Assembly (NCBI RefSeq): GCF_903819335.1
Contig: NZ_CAIJDE010000029.1
Location: forward strand, 287,219 to 351,218
DNA length: 64,000 bases
From: Flavobacterium panici
Lineage (GTDB): Bacteria > Bacteroidota > Bacteroidia > Flavobacteriales > Flavobacteriaceae
Direction of reading: 5' to 3'
In this document: piece after piece, positions 18,373 to 26,944 of the stretch
Numbering within the stretch: the stretch's first letter is position 1
How the letters are laid out: each line of letters begins with the position of its first letter
Program-made: the position numbers and the translations under genes
Notes under the pieces: generated by a model
The model's input: only the letters and a program-made list of their open reading frames with translations
Told to the model about the DNA's origin: nothing
Databases searched by the model: none

Positions 18373-18501
18373 AACCATATAAGTTATATAAGTTCATTTT
18401 AGAATATACTTAGAATAAAAAAGCAGCTCCATAAAGAGCTGCTTTTTTATTGCTATGTTTTAAGAATCAAACTTAAATTTACTTATATAACTTATATGGT
18501 T
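18373..18501. repeat. 21-bp inverted repeat enclosing the lacI/uxaA terminator
   Basis: Arms at 18373-18393 and 18481-18501 are perfect complements (AACCATATAAGTTATATAAGT type) and flank the terminator at 18417-18448. The element sits between convergent genes. Confidence 0.85.
18417..18448. terminator. Bidirectional intrinsic terminator between lacI and uxaA
   Basis: A 13-bp stem made of AAAA-AAGCAGCTC and GAGCTGCTTTTTT closes a 6-base loop (CATAAA). It has A-rich and T-rich flanks on both sides, fitting termination of the two converging genes. Confidence 0.85.
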
Positions 18502-18516
18502 AAAAAATAAAAAAAA

Positions 18517-18586
18517 GACGCACTGCTGTACGTCTCTACATATAAACCTTTGTCACTTTGTATCTCTGTACCTTTGTAACTAAAAA
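18517..18586. repeat. Third copy of the GACGCACTGCTGT dispersed repeat
   Basis: It matches the copies at 483-549 and 553-624 through the hairpin, CTCTACA and CCTTTGT segments. It ends exactly where the uxaA stop codon begins. Confidence 0.75.
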
Positions 18587-20209
18587 CTAAAGCGATACTC
18601 CTCTTTTCCAAGGGATGAAGTCGTTTTGGTTTAATAACGCTGCTTTGGTTTTGATTGTTCCGCTGGCAACATCAATAATAAACTCTAACATTTCATCTGC
18701 CATTTCATCGATTGATTTTTCTCCGGTGATGATTCCTCCGGTGTCAATATCGATAATGTCCGACATTTTGTTTGCTAATTGTGTGTTAGAAGAAATCTTA
18801 ACAACCGGCGCAATTGGATTTCCTGTTGGTGTTCCTAAACCTGTTGTAAACAATACCATGTTTGCTCCGGAACCTACCATTGCTGTTGTACATTCCACGT
18901 CATTTCCTGGCGTACAAAGCAAAGTTAAACCTGGTTTAGTGATATATTCACCATAATCAAAAACTCCTGTAATTGGCGAAGTTCCACCTTTTTTAGCCGC
19001 TCCTGCAGATTTCATGGCATCGGTAATCAAACCGTCTTTAATGTTACCCGGAGACGGATTCATATCAAATCCTGAACCTGCATCAACAACTGTTTTTTCA
19101 TACCATTGCATTAAGTCTAAGAAACGTTTTCCGCCTTCGTCTTCAACACATCTGTTTACTAATTCCTGCTCTACTCCGCATAATTCAGGGAATTCAGAAA
19201 GAATGGTAGTTCCGCCTAAAGCAGCCAGTAAATCTGAAGTTACACCTAAAGTTGGGTTTGCAGAAATTCCAGAGAATCCGTCAGATCCACCGCACTCTAA
19301 ACCTATTCTTAGTTTCGATAATGGAGCTGGTTCTCTTTTTATTTCGTTTGCTTTTTTAATCGCTTCAAAAGTGTCTTTTACCACACTGCTCAACATCGTT
19401 TCAATCGTTCCAATTGACTGCTGATCATAAATTAAAACAGGTTTTTTACTGTTTGGATTTATGGCATCAAGAGCATCTTTGAAGATTTGAATTTGAAGAT
19501 TTTGACATCCTAAACTCAAAACAGTTGCTCCGGCAACGTTTGGATTGTTTACATAACCTGCCAATAATTTAGCCAGACTATGAGAATCCTGACGAATTCC
19601 GCCGCAGCCGCCTTGGTGCGTAATGAATTTTACTTCAATATTATTGAATAAGTTAGCATCGTTTGAAGCTTCCTGATTTCCGGCACCGCCAGTTTCTGAT
19701 TTCACTAAAGAACGCAATAACAATTGGTAATCATTTTCTTTAGGTTTCATTAATTCTTTCTCAAAAATATCTTTTAAGATTTCGATGTTTCTGTTTTCAC
19801 AAAATACTAACGGGAAGAACAACCAAACATTTTCAGTTCCAACTTGTCCGTCTTCTCTGTGATAACCCTGCCATGTTCTGTCTTTCCATTTGTCAACATT
19901 TGGAGCAGTCCAGCCAATCGTTTCTGTTTTACCAGTAACTTTATCACTTTCGTGTTTTACATTTTCAGTAGAAAGCAATCCTCCTCTTTCGATTTTTGCA
20001 CTAGCTTTCCCTACTAAAACTCCGTACATAATGATTCTGTCTCCTATATTAAAAGGAACCATTGCAATCTTATGTTTCATTTTTACATCTGTCTCAACCG
20101 TAACTGATTCTCCTTCGAAATCAATTACTTCGCCAGCTGTAAGGTTCACCAAAGCAACCGCAACATTGTCGGTTGGATGAACTTTTATCAATTTTTTCTG
20201 CGCTGCCAT
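18587..20209 (-). CDS. uxaA: Altronate dehydratase
   Basis: The enzyme dehydrates D-altronate to 2-keto-3-deoxygluconate (KDG) in the cytoplasm. It has 540 residues: an N-terminal SAF domain (~1-90) and the UxaA/GarD catalytic part with TENVWLFFPLVFCENRN, HQGGCGG, LECGGSDGFSGISANP and TPGNDVECTTAMVGSG, whose Cys and His residues are typical of the metal-dependent family. It follows uxaB by 39 bases and ends at a terminator shared with the LacI gene. Galactarate dehydratase is the main alternative within the family, but the uxaB and uxaC neighbours favour altronate. Confidence 0.93.
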   Translation of the reverse strand: MAAQKKLIKVHPTDNVAVALVNLTAGEVIDFEGESVTVETDVKMKHKIAMVPFNIGDRIIMYGVLVGKASAKIERGGLLSTENVKHESDKVTGKTETIGWTAPNVDKWKDRTWQGYHREDGQVGTENVWLFFPLVFCENRNIEILKDIFEKELMKPKENDYQLLLRSLVKSETGGAGNQEASNDANLFNNIEVKFITHQGGCGGIRQDSHSLAKLLAGYVNNPNVAGATVLSLGCQNLQIQIFKDALDAINPNSKKPVLIYDQQSIGTIETMLSSVVKDTFEAIKKANEIKREPAPLSKLRIGLECGGSDGFSGISANPTLGVTSDLLAALGGTTILSEFPELCGVEQELVNRCVEDEGGKRFLDLMQWYEKTVVDAGSGFDMNPSPGNIKDGLITDAMKSAGAAKKGGTSPITGVFDYGEYITKPGLTLLCTPGNDVECTTAMVGSGANMVLFTTGLGTPTGNPIAPVVKISSNTQLANKMSDIIDIDTGGIITGEKSIDEMADEMLEFIIDVASGTIKTKAALLNQNDFIPWKRGVSL

Positions 20210-20248
20210 AATCCTTATTCTTTTTGCTTTTTGTTTTTTTGCTTTTTT

Positions 20249-21697
20249 TTATTTTATTCTTTCCTGAAACCTGGCAAAACCAGCTTCAATTCCATTTGCA
20301 TCAATTTCTTCTAAGGCAATTGTAATCGCTTTTGTTAAGCCCGGAATTTCAGTTAAATCTTCATCCCAAAAACTTTTGTTTTGCAAAGTCAATCTCGCTA
20401 TTTTTTCATAATCATCTGATTTCCATAAACCATCAAAAAACGAAACAATATCTTCACTATCATTTACCGGCAAACTTTGTCCGTTCCAAGTTCCTTTGTA
20501 GAAACGTATTAAAGCGGCAAATGCAAAAGTTAAATGAACCGGAAGTGTTTTGTGAATATCAACATATCCTGTTAAACTTGGTAAAACACGAACTTTAAAT
20601 TTCGAAATTGAATTTAAAGCAATTGATGATAATAAATGCTTGATAAACGGATTTCTGAAACGGTCTAAAATCTCTTCAGAGAAACTTGCCAGTTCTTGTT
20701 TATCCATGTTTAAGGTTTCGTTGATTTCCTCAAAAACAGCTTGGTTAATGAATTCTCCTGTAAAAGCATTATCAACGGTTTCTTTTACAGTTTCGTTTCC
20801 GTAAAGTAATGAAAACGGCACCATTGCAGTGTGCGCTCCATTTAAAATTCTCACCTTACGTGTTCTGTAAGGCTGCATATCTTCAACGATTTTTACATCA
20901 AGATCTGTTTTTTCAAACGGAAGTTTTGCTTTCAATTCATCATCACCTTCAATAACCCATAAAAAGAAACTTTCAGCACTTACAATCAAATCGTCTTTAT
21001 AATCTAACTGACTGTTGTATTCTTCAATTTGATCTTTTGGATATCCCGGAACGATTCTGTCAACTAATGTATTGTGGAATGAACAGCTGTTTAAAAGCCA
21101 CGAAACAAAGTCCTGACCTAATTTCCAGTCTGTACAATATTTTAAAATAACTTCTTTTAAAGTATCTGAATTATAATTGATTAACTCACAAGGAATAATT
21201 GTTAATCCTTTATCAGCAGCACCATTAAAATGTTTAAATCTTTCATGTAAAAGTACGGTTAATTTTGCAGGGAAAGATACAGGAGGCTGCATTGTAGGCA
21301 AGTCTGAAGCGATGTATTCGATACCTGCTTCTGTTGTGTTTGATATAATAAAAGCTAATTCTTCTTCTTTTGCCAAAGATAAATATTCGTTGAAAGAAGC
21401 ATAAGGATCAACTGCTTTTACAATATTAGTTATCAATTCTTTTTCCTGAATTTCCTCGCCTTTTTTTACACCTTTCATAAACAAAGTGTATAAACCATCC
21501 TGCGCATTGATCATATTCACCAACCCTTTATCAATAGGCTGAACAACAGCGATTCCGGCATTAAAATCTGCATTTTGGTTTAATTTCTGAATAGCGTATT
21601 CTACAAAAGCTCTTAAGAAATTACCTTCTCCAAATTGAACTATTTTAATAGGAAGCCTGTTTGAAAACTCTGAATTTGATCTGTTAATTTTTTCCAT
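20249..21697 (-). CDS. uxaB: Tagaturonate reductase (altronate oxidoreductase)
   Basis: This 482-residue NAD-dependent reductase of the mannitol dehydrogenase family converts D-tagaturonate to D-altronate. The N-terminal nucleotide-binding motif is QFGEGNFLRAFV; the central part has ISNTTEAGI, PGYPKDQI and the family hallmark VRILNGAHTAMVPFSLL. It lies between kdgA and uxaA on the same strand, with a terminator ahead of it, so uxaBA may be its own unit. I see no operator immediately upstream. Fructuronate reductase UxuB is a distant relative, but context with UxaA and UxaC supports the galacturonate branch. Confidence 0.92.
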   Translation of the reverse strand: MEKINRSNSEFSNRLPIKIVQFGEGNFLRAFVEYAIQKLNQNADFNAGIAVVQPIDKGLVNMINAQDGLYTLFMKGVKKGEEIQEKELITNIVKAVDPYASFNEYLSLAKEEELAFIISNTTEAGIEYIASDLPTMQPPVSFPAKLTVLLHERFKHFNGAADKGLTIIPCELINYNSDTLKEVILKYCTDWKLGQDFVSWLLNSCSFHNTLVDRIVPGYPKDQIEEYNSQLDYKDDLIVSAESFFLWVIEGDDELKAKLPFEKTDLDVKIVEDMQPYRTRKVRILNGAHTAMVPFSLLYGNETVKETVDNAFTGEFINQAVFEEINETLNMDKQELASFSEEILDRFRNPFIKHLLSSIALNSISKFKVRVLPSLTGYVDIHKTLPVHLTFAFAALIRFYKGTWNGQSLPVNDSEDIVSFFDGLWKSDDYEKIARLTLQNKSFWDEDLTEIPGLTKAITIALEEIDANGIEAGFARFQERIK

Positions 21698-21860
21698 TTT
21701 AATTTTTGCTTTAAAGTGTTTTAAATAACCACTTAATACCTTATTGACATTTTAATACATTGTAAATGAAACATTACACTCGTAATTAAAATAGATCTTG
21801 CTGTGAGGAGTGACAAGATTTATTTTTCAAGCGTAATGCTCAATTACAATCTCTAAAATC

Positions 21861-21906
21861 TAAAAAAAACGCATAAATAAGGATTGGCATGATTACTCCT
21901 TATTTA
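21861..21906 (-). terminator. Intrinsic terminator after kdgA
   Basis: A perfect 10-bp stem (TAAATAAGGA in the RNA, pairing across a 13-base loop) is followed on the minus strand by a short spacer and eight U residues. The stem overlaps the kdgA stop codon. Confidence 0.8.
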
Positions 21907-22572
21907 TTTTCTAATATCTTTTATAATGTCAAGAACCTGTTTAACCTTAGTAGTTAAACCATCGAAATCTTTATTGTCTAATATATCTTTTGAAATCAAT
22001 TGTGATCCTAAACCAACACAAGTTGCTCCTGCATTCAACCAAGAACTTAAGCTTTCAACTGTTGGATAAACACCTCCTGTAGGCATAATGTTTGTCCATG
22101 GGCAAGGTCCTTTTATGGCTTTGATAAATTCTGGCCCGTAAATGTCAGCAGGAAATAATTTTACAATTTCACAGCCTAATTCTTCTGCTTTTGCAATTTC
22201 AGTAAGTGTTCCGCAGCCTGGCGACCATAATACTTTTCTGCGGTTACAGGCAATTGCAATATCTTCTCTAAATACCGGAGTTACAATAAAATTAGCTCCT
22301 AAACTCATATACAATGAAGCCGCAGCAGCATCGGTAACAGAACCAACACCCAAGATCATTCCCGGTAATTCTGCTAAAGCATATTTATTTAAAGCTCCAA
22401 AAACTTCATGTGCAAAGTCACCTCTGCTGGTAAATTCCATTAATCTGGAACCTCCGTCGTAACAAGCTTTTAAAACTTTTTTACTTAATTCAATATCCGA
22501 ATGAAAAAACAACGGCACCATTCCGTTATCCTTCATTGTCTGCGCAACCTCTATTCTTGAATATTTTGCCAT
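21904..22572 (-). CDS. kdgA: KDPG/KHG aldolase
   Basis: This 222-residue class I aldolase splits 2-keto-3-deoxy-6-phosphogluconate into pyruvate and glyceraldehyde-3-phosphate. The active-site Glu is in MEFTSR (Glu47) and the Schiff-base Lys in EIVKLFPA (Lys138), with GVGSVTDA and NIMPTGGV loops. It follows kdgK by 12 bases, so kinase and aldolase are co-transcribed. It completes the pathway for both the saturated and unsaturated uronate branches. The stop codon is embedded in a terminator hairpin. Symbol eda is a common synonym. Confidence 0.93.
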   Translation of the reverse strand: MAKYSRIEVAQTMKDNGMVPLFFHSDIELSKKVLKACYDGGSRLMEFTSRGDFAHEVFGALNKYALAELPGMILGVGSVTDAAAASLYMSLGANFIVTPVFREDIAIACNRRKVLWSPGCGTLTEIAKAEELGCEIVKLFPADIYGPEFIKAIKGPCPWTNIMPTGGVYPTVESLSSWLNAGATCVGLGSQLISKDILDNKDFDGLTTKVKQVLDIIKDIRK

Positions 22573-22584
22573 ATCTCTAATTAA

Positions 22585-23607
22585 TTATCTTGATACTAAT
22601 GCAGAACCATCACCATCAATCATATTTTCAACTTCTTTTAAAGTAACAAAATTGTAATCGCCGGCAATTGTATGTTTTAAACAACAAGCTGCTACTGCAA
22701 AATCTAATGCTCTCTGGTTATTATTTTGATATTCTAACAATCCATAAATCAATCCGCCCATAAAAGCGTCACCGCTTCCTACTCGGTCTACAACTGGCGT
22801 AACTTCTTTTACAGCTGCCTGATGAATTGTTTTTCCATCAAATAAAATACCCCCAATTCTTTGGTGCGATGCACTTACAGAATAACGAAGCGTTGTTGCT
22901 GCAATTTTTAAATTCGGAATTAATTCAAACAACTTTGAGTATAAAACCGGAAGCGATTCCTCATCCTGATAATTAGGGTTTTCCTTTGGAATTCCTAACA
23001 TGAAATAAGCAGTGTCAATATCGCCTAAAACAACATTGCAGTATTGTAACATTTCCGGCATTACTTCACTTGGCGTTTTTCCGTACTGCCACAATTTTGA
23101 TCTGTAATTTAAATCACAGGAAATTTTGATTCCTAGTTTATGAGCTGTTTTAATAGCTTCTAAACAAGCTTCTGCAGCAGTTTGAGAAATAGCAGGAGTA
23201 ATACCGCTCCAATGAAACCACTCTGCTCCTTCTAAAACTTTTCCCCAGTTTATCTGGCCTTTTTCAATAGTTGCCATTGCACTGTGTGCACGATCGTAAA
23301 CTACATTACTTCCGCGTGTTCCTGCTCCGGTTTCCAGAAAATAGATTCCTAAACGTTCTCCTCCATAAACAATGTTTTTGGTTTCGACATTCATTTTTCG
23401 CATTTCTTTTAATGCTGATGAACCAATTTCATTTTCAGGTAATCTTGTAACAAATTCGGCATTTACACCATAATTAGCTAAAGAAACACACACATTAAAT
23501 TCTCCGCCTCCGTACGTAGCACCAAATGCTGTAGATTGCGAAAAACGTAAATGTCTTTCTGTCGATAAACGCAGCATGATTTCTCCAAATGCAACTACTC
23601 TACTCAT
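22585..23607 (-). CDS. kdgK: 2-dehydro-3-deoxygluconokinase
   Basis: This 340-residue PfkB-family kinase phosphorylates KDG to KDPG using ATP. It starts MSRVVAFGEIMLRL; GGGEFNVCVSLANYG is the substrate-binding N-terminal block, and DRVGSGDAFMGGLIYGLL near residue 275 carries the catalytic Asp and anion hole. The upstream 178-base gap from uxaC contains a long inverted repeat and no obvious operator. Together with kdgA it makes the common lower pathway. Confidence 0.93.
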   Translation of the reverse strand: MSRVVAFGEIMLRLSTERHLRFSQSTAFGATYGGGEFNVCVSLANYGVNAEFVTRLPENEIGSSALKEMRKMNVETKNIVYGGERLGIYFLETGAGTRGSNVVYDRAHSAMATIEKGQINWGKVLEGAEWFHWSGITPAISQTAAEACLEAIKTAHKLGIKISCDLNYRSKLWQYGKTPSEVMPEMLQYCNVVLGDIDTAYFMLGIPKENPNYQDEESLPVLYSKLFELIPNLKIAATTLRYSVSASHQRIGGILFDGKTIHQAAVKEVTPVVDRVGSGDAFMGGLIYGLLEYQNNNQRALDFAVAACCLKHTIAGDYNFVTLKEVENMIDGDGSALVSR

Positions 23608-23622
23608 TTCTTATATTTTTAA

Positions 23623-23780
23623 TTTAACCATTAAGGCATTAAGAAAATTAAGCTGTACTTTATGTTCTCTTTGCGATTAAAGGTTAAGTTTATTAAGCCT
23701 ATACTAGCTTAATTATCTTTTTATTATTAAGTAACTATTCAAACCCAAAACTTAATTTTCTTAATGCCTTAATGGTTAAA
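23623..23780. repeat. 30-bp perfect inverted repeat, 98-base loop, between uxaC and kdgK
   Basis: The arms 23623-23652 and 23751-23780 are exact complements (TTTAACCATTAAGGCATTAA at the outer end). The element fills almost the whole 178-base intergenic space inside an otherwise compact operon. Confidence 0.92.
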
Positions 23781-23785
23781 AAAAA

Positions 23786-25192
23786 TTAAAATTTGAAATA
23801 CTCTTTAGCATTATTATATGAAATGTCGGCAACTAATTTTCCTATCCATTCCATATCGTTTGGAAGTTCTCCGCGTTTGATTTCATCTCCTAAAAGATTA
23901 CATAAAATACGTCTGAAATATTCGTGTCTTGGAAATGATAAGAAACTTCTTGAATCTGTCAGCATTCCAACAAAACAGCTGATTAATCCCATATTTGAAA
24001 GCGCGTTTAACTGCTTTGTCATTCCGTCTTTTTGATCTAAAAACCACCATCCAGAACCAAATTGTACTTTTCCGCGAACGCTTCCGTCGTTGAAATTTCC
24101 AATCATCGTTGCCATAACTTCGTTATCAGCCGGATTTAGGTTATAAATAATAGTTTTAGACAATTTATCTTTACTGTCTAAAGCATTTAAAAAGCTTGAC
24201 AGTTTTTGTGCCTGCGGATAATCTCCAATAGAATCCCATCCTGTATCTGGACCTAAAATTCTGTGCATACGAGCATTATTATTACGCAAAGCACCTAAGT
24301 GAAACTGCTGTACCCATCCAAATTCATGATAAGTTTCAGATAAAAACAATAAAACAGCACTTTGGAATTTTAAAGCTTCTTCTGAACTTAGAATTCTGTT
24401 TTCTCTTTTCTTTTTGAAAATGGTATTAATCTCAGATTCTGTAAATTGTTCAAAATAAATCTGATCTAAACCGTGGTCACTTAATTTACAGCCATTTGCA
24501 TTAAAAAATTCAATTCTGTTTCTTAATGCAGTTTGTAAATCAGCATAAGTATTAATTGCAACTCCGGACACATCCCCTAATGTGTCCAGATATGCATTAT
24601 AACCATCATTAGCAATTAAGATGGCTTTATCAGGTCTGAAAGCCGTACTCATTTTAGTTCCAATTGGATTTTTTGCCAGTTTTTGGTGAAACTCTAAACT
24701 GTCAATTGGATCTTCAGTAGTACAAACTAATTCAGCGTTTACTTTTTTAAGAAGGTTTTGTGTGCTGTATGCCTGAGAATTTATTTTCTCAGTCGTTTCG
24801 ATATAGATTTTCTCTGCATTTTTTTCATTCAGCAAATCATAAATATCAAAATAGCGCGCTAATTCTAAATGTGTCCAGTGGTACAAAGGATTACGCATTG
24901 TGTACGGAACTGTTTTTGCCCAGTTTAAGAACTTATCTTTATCTGAACCATTTCCGGTTACAAACTGCTCGTTGATTCCTAATGTACGCATGGCGCGCCA
25001 TTTATAGTGATCTCCATTAATCCATACATTTGTAATGTTATCAAAAATCTTGTCTTCGGCAATAAACTGCGGATTTAGGTGATTATGATAATCAATAATT
25101 GGCTGATTTTTAGAGTAATTGTGATACAACTCTTCAGCATATTTATTTTCTAACAGAAAATTATCGTGTATGAATGTCTGATTCGCGCTCAT
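23786..25192 (-). CDS. uxaC: Glucuronate/galacturonate isomerase
   Basis: The enzyme isomerises D-galacturonate to D-tagaturonate and D-glucuronate to fructuronate. The 468-residue protein has the amidohydrolase-like IDYHNHLNP near residues 34-40 with the metal-binding His pair, then RAMRTLGI, LRNNNARMHRILGPDTGWDSIGD and MLTDSRSFLSFPRHEYFRR, all typical of UxaC. It follows kduD after 25 bases. It is the entry step for galacturonate imported by the neighbouring ExuT-like carrier. Confidence 0.95.
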   Translation of the reverse strand: MSANQTFIHDNFLLENKYAEELYHNYSKNQPIIDYHNHLNPQFIAEDKIFDNITNVWINGDHYKWRAMRTLGINEQFVTGNGSDKDKFLNWAKTVPYTMRNPLYHWTHLELARYFDIYDLLNEKNAEKIYIETTEKINSQAYSTQNLLKKVNAELVCTTEDPIDSLEFHQKLAKNPIGTKMSTAFRPDKAILIANDGYNAYLDTLGDVSGVAINTYADLQTALRNRIEFFNANGCKLSDHGLDQIYFEQFTESEINTIFKKKRENRILSSEEALKFQSAVLLFLSETYHEFGWVQQFHLGALRNNNARMHRILGPDTGWDSIGDYPQAQKLSSFLNALDSKDKLSKTIIYNLNPADNEVMATMIGNFNDGSVRGKVQFGSGWWFLDQKDGMTKQLNALSNMGLISCFVGMLTDSRSFLSFPRHEYFRRILCNLLGDEIKRGELPNDMEWIGKLVADISYNNAKEYFKF

Positions 25193-25217
25193 GTCTTTTT
25201 AAAATATATTTTGAGAA

Positions 25218-26009
25218 TTATTCTTCGTTTGAAGGTTTTCCTATTGTCGCCAGGATTCCGCCGTCAACATATAAAATGTGACCGTTTACAAAATCACTCG
25301 CTTTTGAGGATAAAAATATTGCTGCTCCGGCTAAATCACCTGGGTCTCCCCATTTTGCAGCAGGAGTTCTGCTAATGATAAAATCGTTAAACGGATGTCC
25401 GTCAACTCTAATTGGTTTTGTTTGTTCTGTTGCAAAATATCCCGGCCCGATTCCGTTGATCTGCACATTGTATTTTGCCCATTCTGTTGCCATGTTTTTC
25501 GTCAGCATTTTTAAACCGCCTTTTGCAGCAGCATATGCCGAAACTGTATTTCTTCCCAACTCACTCATCATCGAGCAAATGTTGATGATTTTCCCTTGTC
25601 TTCTTTCAATCATTCCTTTTGCCACATGCTTAGAAACAATAAACGGACTTACTAAATCAATATCGATTACTTCTCTAAAATCAGCAACTTCCATTTCAAG
25701 AAGCGGAATTCTTTTAATAATTCCTGCGTTGTTAATTAAAATATCGATTGGTCCAACTTCGCTTTCAATTTTGGCAACTGCAGCTTTTACTTCCTGCTCT
25801 TCGGTTACATTAAATTTATAACCAACCGCATTGATTCCTTCACTTTTAAGTGCCGCTACAGCATCGTCAATTTTTTGTTGAGATGAATTTCCGTTTACCA
25901 CAATTGTTGCTCCGGCTTCTCCAAGTCCTTTTGCCATTGCCATTCCCAGTCCGTGTGTACTTCCTGTAATAAGGGCAACTTTTCCTTTTATGTCAAATAA
26001 GTTTGTCAT
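25218..26009 (-). CDS. kduD: 2-keto-3-deoxygluconate dehydrogenase (SDR)
   Basis: This 263-residue short-chain dehydrogenase converts 3-deoxy-D-glycero-2,5-hexodiulosonate to KDG. The cofactor motif TGSTHGLG is at ~16-23, NNAG and ICSMMSELG follow, and the catalytic YAAAK is near residue 159. The start is 3 bases after kduI, so the two pathway partners are translationally linked. Annotation as gluconate 5-dehydrogenase is the usual alternative for close homologues; the KduI neighbour decides in favour of KduD. Confidence 0.92.
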   Translation of the reverse strand: MTNLFDIKGKVALITGSTHGLGMAMAKGLGEAGATIVVNGNSSQQKIDDAVAALKSEGINAVGYKFNVTEEQEVKAAVAKIESEVGPIDILINNAGIIKRIPLLEMEVADFREVIDIDLVSPFIVSKHVAKGMIERRQGKIINICSMMSELGRNTVSAYAAAKGGLKMLTKNMATEWAKYNVQINGIGPGYFATEQTKPIRVDGHPFNDFIISRTPAAKWGDPGDLAGAAIFLSSKASDFVNGHILYVDGGILATIGKPSNEE

Positions 26010-26012
26010 TTT

Positions 26013-26852
26013 TTATCTTAAATCAGTGATTTTACAAACATCCATATCTCCGTAATCTAGGTTTTCACCCGCCATTCCCCAGATAAAAGTATAGTTGCTG
26101 GTTCCTGATCCTGAGTGAATTGACCAAGGCGGAGAAATTACTGCCTGATGATTGTTAATCCAGATGTGTCTTGTTTCCTGCGGCTGTCCCATAAAGTGAC
26201 AAACGGCCTGATTTTCCGGAATATCTAAATAAAAATAAACTTCCATTCTGCGATCGTGAACGTGTGCCGGCATTGTATTCCAAACACTTCCTGGTCTTAA
26301 TTCCGTCATTCCCATTTGTAATTGGCAGGTTGTTACAACACTTCCAATAATCATTTGGTTTACTGTACGGTGATTCGCCGTTTCCATTGTACCCAATTCT
26401 AATTTATTTGCTTCTGCCAAACTTACTTTTACCGTTGGGTAAGTCGTGTGAGCCGGTGCAGAATTGATGTAAAATTTAGCCGGGTTTTTGCTGTCAGCAC
26501 TTTTGAAGATTACTTCTTTATTACCGCTTCCAATGTATAAGGCATCTTTAAAACCAAGTTTATAAGATGTTCCTTCGACTACTACAGAACCGCTTCCTCC
26601 AACATTAATAATTCCTATTTCTCTTCTTTCTAAAAAATACGGCGCTTTAAGCGGATCGATTGTTTCCAGCGCTAAATCGCCTTTTACAGGAACTGCAGAA
26701 CCTGCAATGTATCTGTCGTAATGCGAATAAACCAATACAACTTCATCTTCCTGCATTAAATCATCAATTAAGAATTCTTCTCTTAACTGCTGTGTGTCGT
26801 ATTTTTTAACTGCTTCTGGGCTTGACGCGTATCTTGAGCTATATTTTGTCAT
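26013..26852 (-). CDS. kduI: 5-keto-4-deoxyuronate isomerase
   Basis: This 279-residue cupin converts 4-deoxy-L-threo-5-hexosulose uronate, formed from unsaturated galacturonate released by GH105, to the diketo substrate of KduD. Zinc-ligand region PAHVHDRRMEVYFYLD and the C-terminal PPWSIHSGSGTSNYTFIWGMAGEN match KduI closely. A LacI-type operator and -7 box lie 14 to 35 bases upstream of the start, so this gene probably opens a kduI-kduD-uxaC unit. Length is normal. Confidence 0.95.
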   Translation of the reverse strand: MTKYSSRYASSPEAVKKYDTQQLREEFLIDDLMQEDEVVLVYSHYDRYIAGSAVPVKGDLALETIDPLKAPYFLERREIGIINVGGSGSVVVEGTSYKLGFKDALYIGSGNKEVIFKSADSKNPAKFYINSAPAHTTYPTVKVSLAEANKLELGTMETANHRTVNQMIIGSVVTTCQLQMGMTELRPGSVWNTMPAHVHDRRMEVYFYLDIPENQAVCHFMGQPQETRHIWINNHQAVISPPWSIHSGSGTSNYTFIWGMAGENLDYGDMDVCKITDLR

Positions 26853-26865
26853 AATTTTATTTTAA

Positions 26866-26887
26866 TGTAATCGATTGCACAAATTTA
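26866..26887 (-). promoter_or_regulatory. LacI-type operator abutting the kduI -7 box
   Basis: The operator TGTAATCGATTGCA (26866-26879) is directly followed, upstream on the minus strand, by TAAATTTG (26880-26887), a TAnnTTTG -7 box. A repressor bound here would cover the transcription start. Confidence 0.75.
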
Positions 26888-26944
26888 ATTTTTTATATTG
26901 AAAAAAGCATAATTCCAACTAAAAAATATTTCAATAATGCTAAA

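Noticed and set aside
19014..19424. A 136-codon plus-strand frame opposite uxaA
   Set aside because: Antisense to a conserved enzyme, with no family resemblance.
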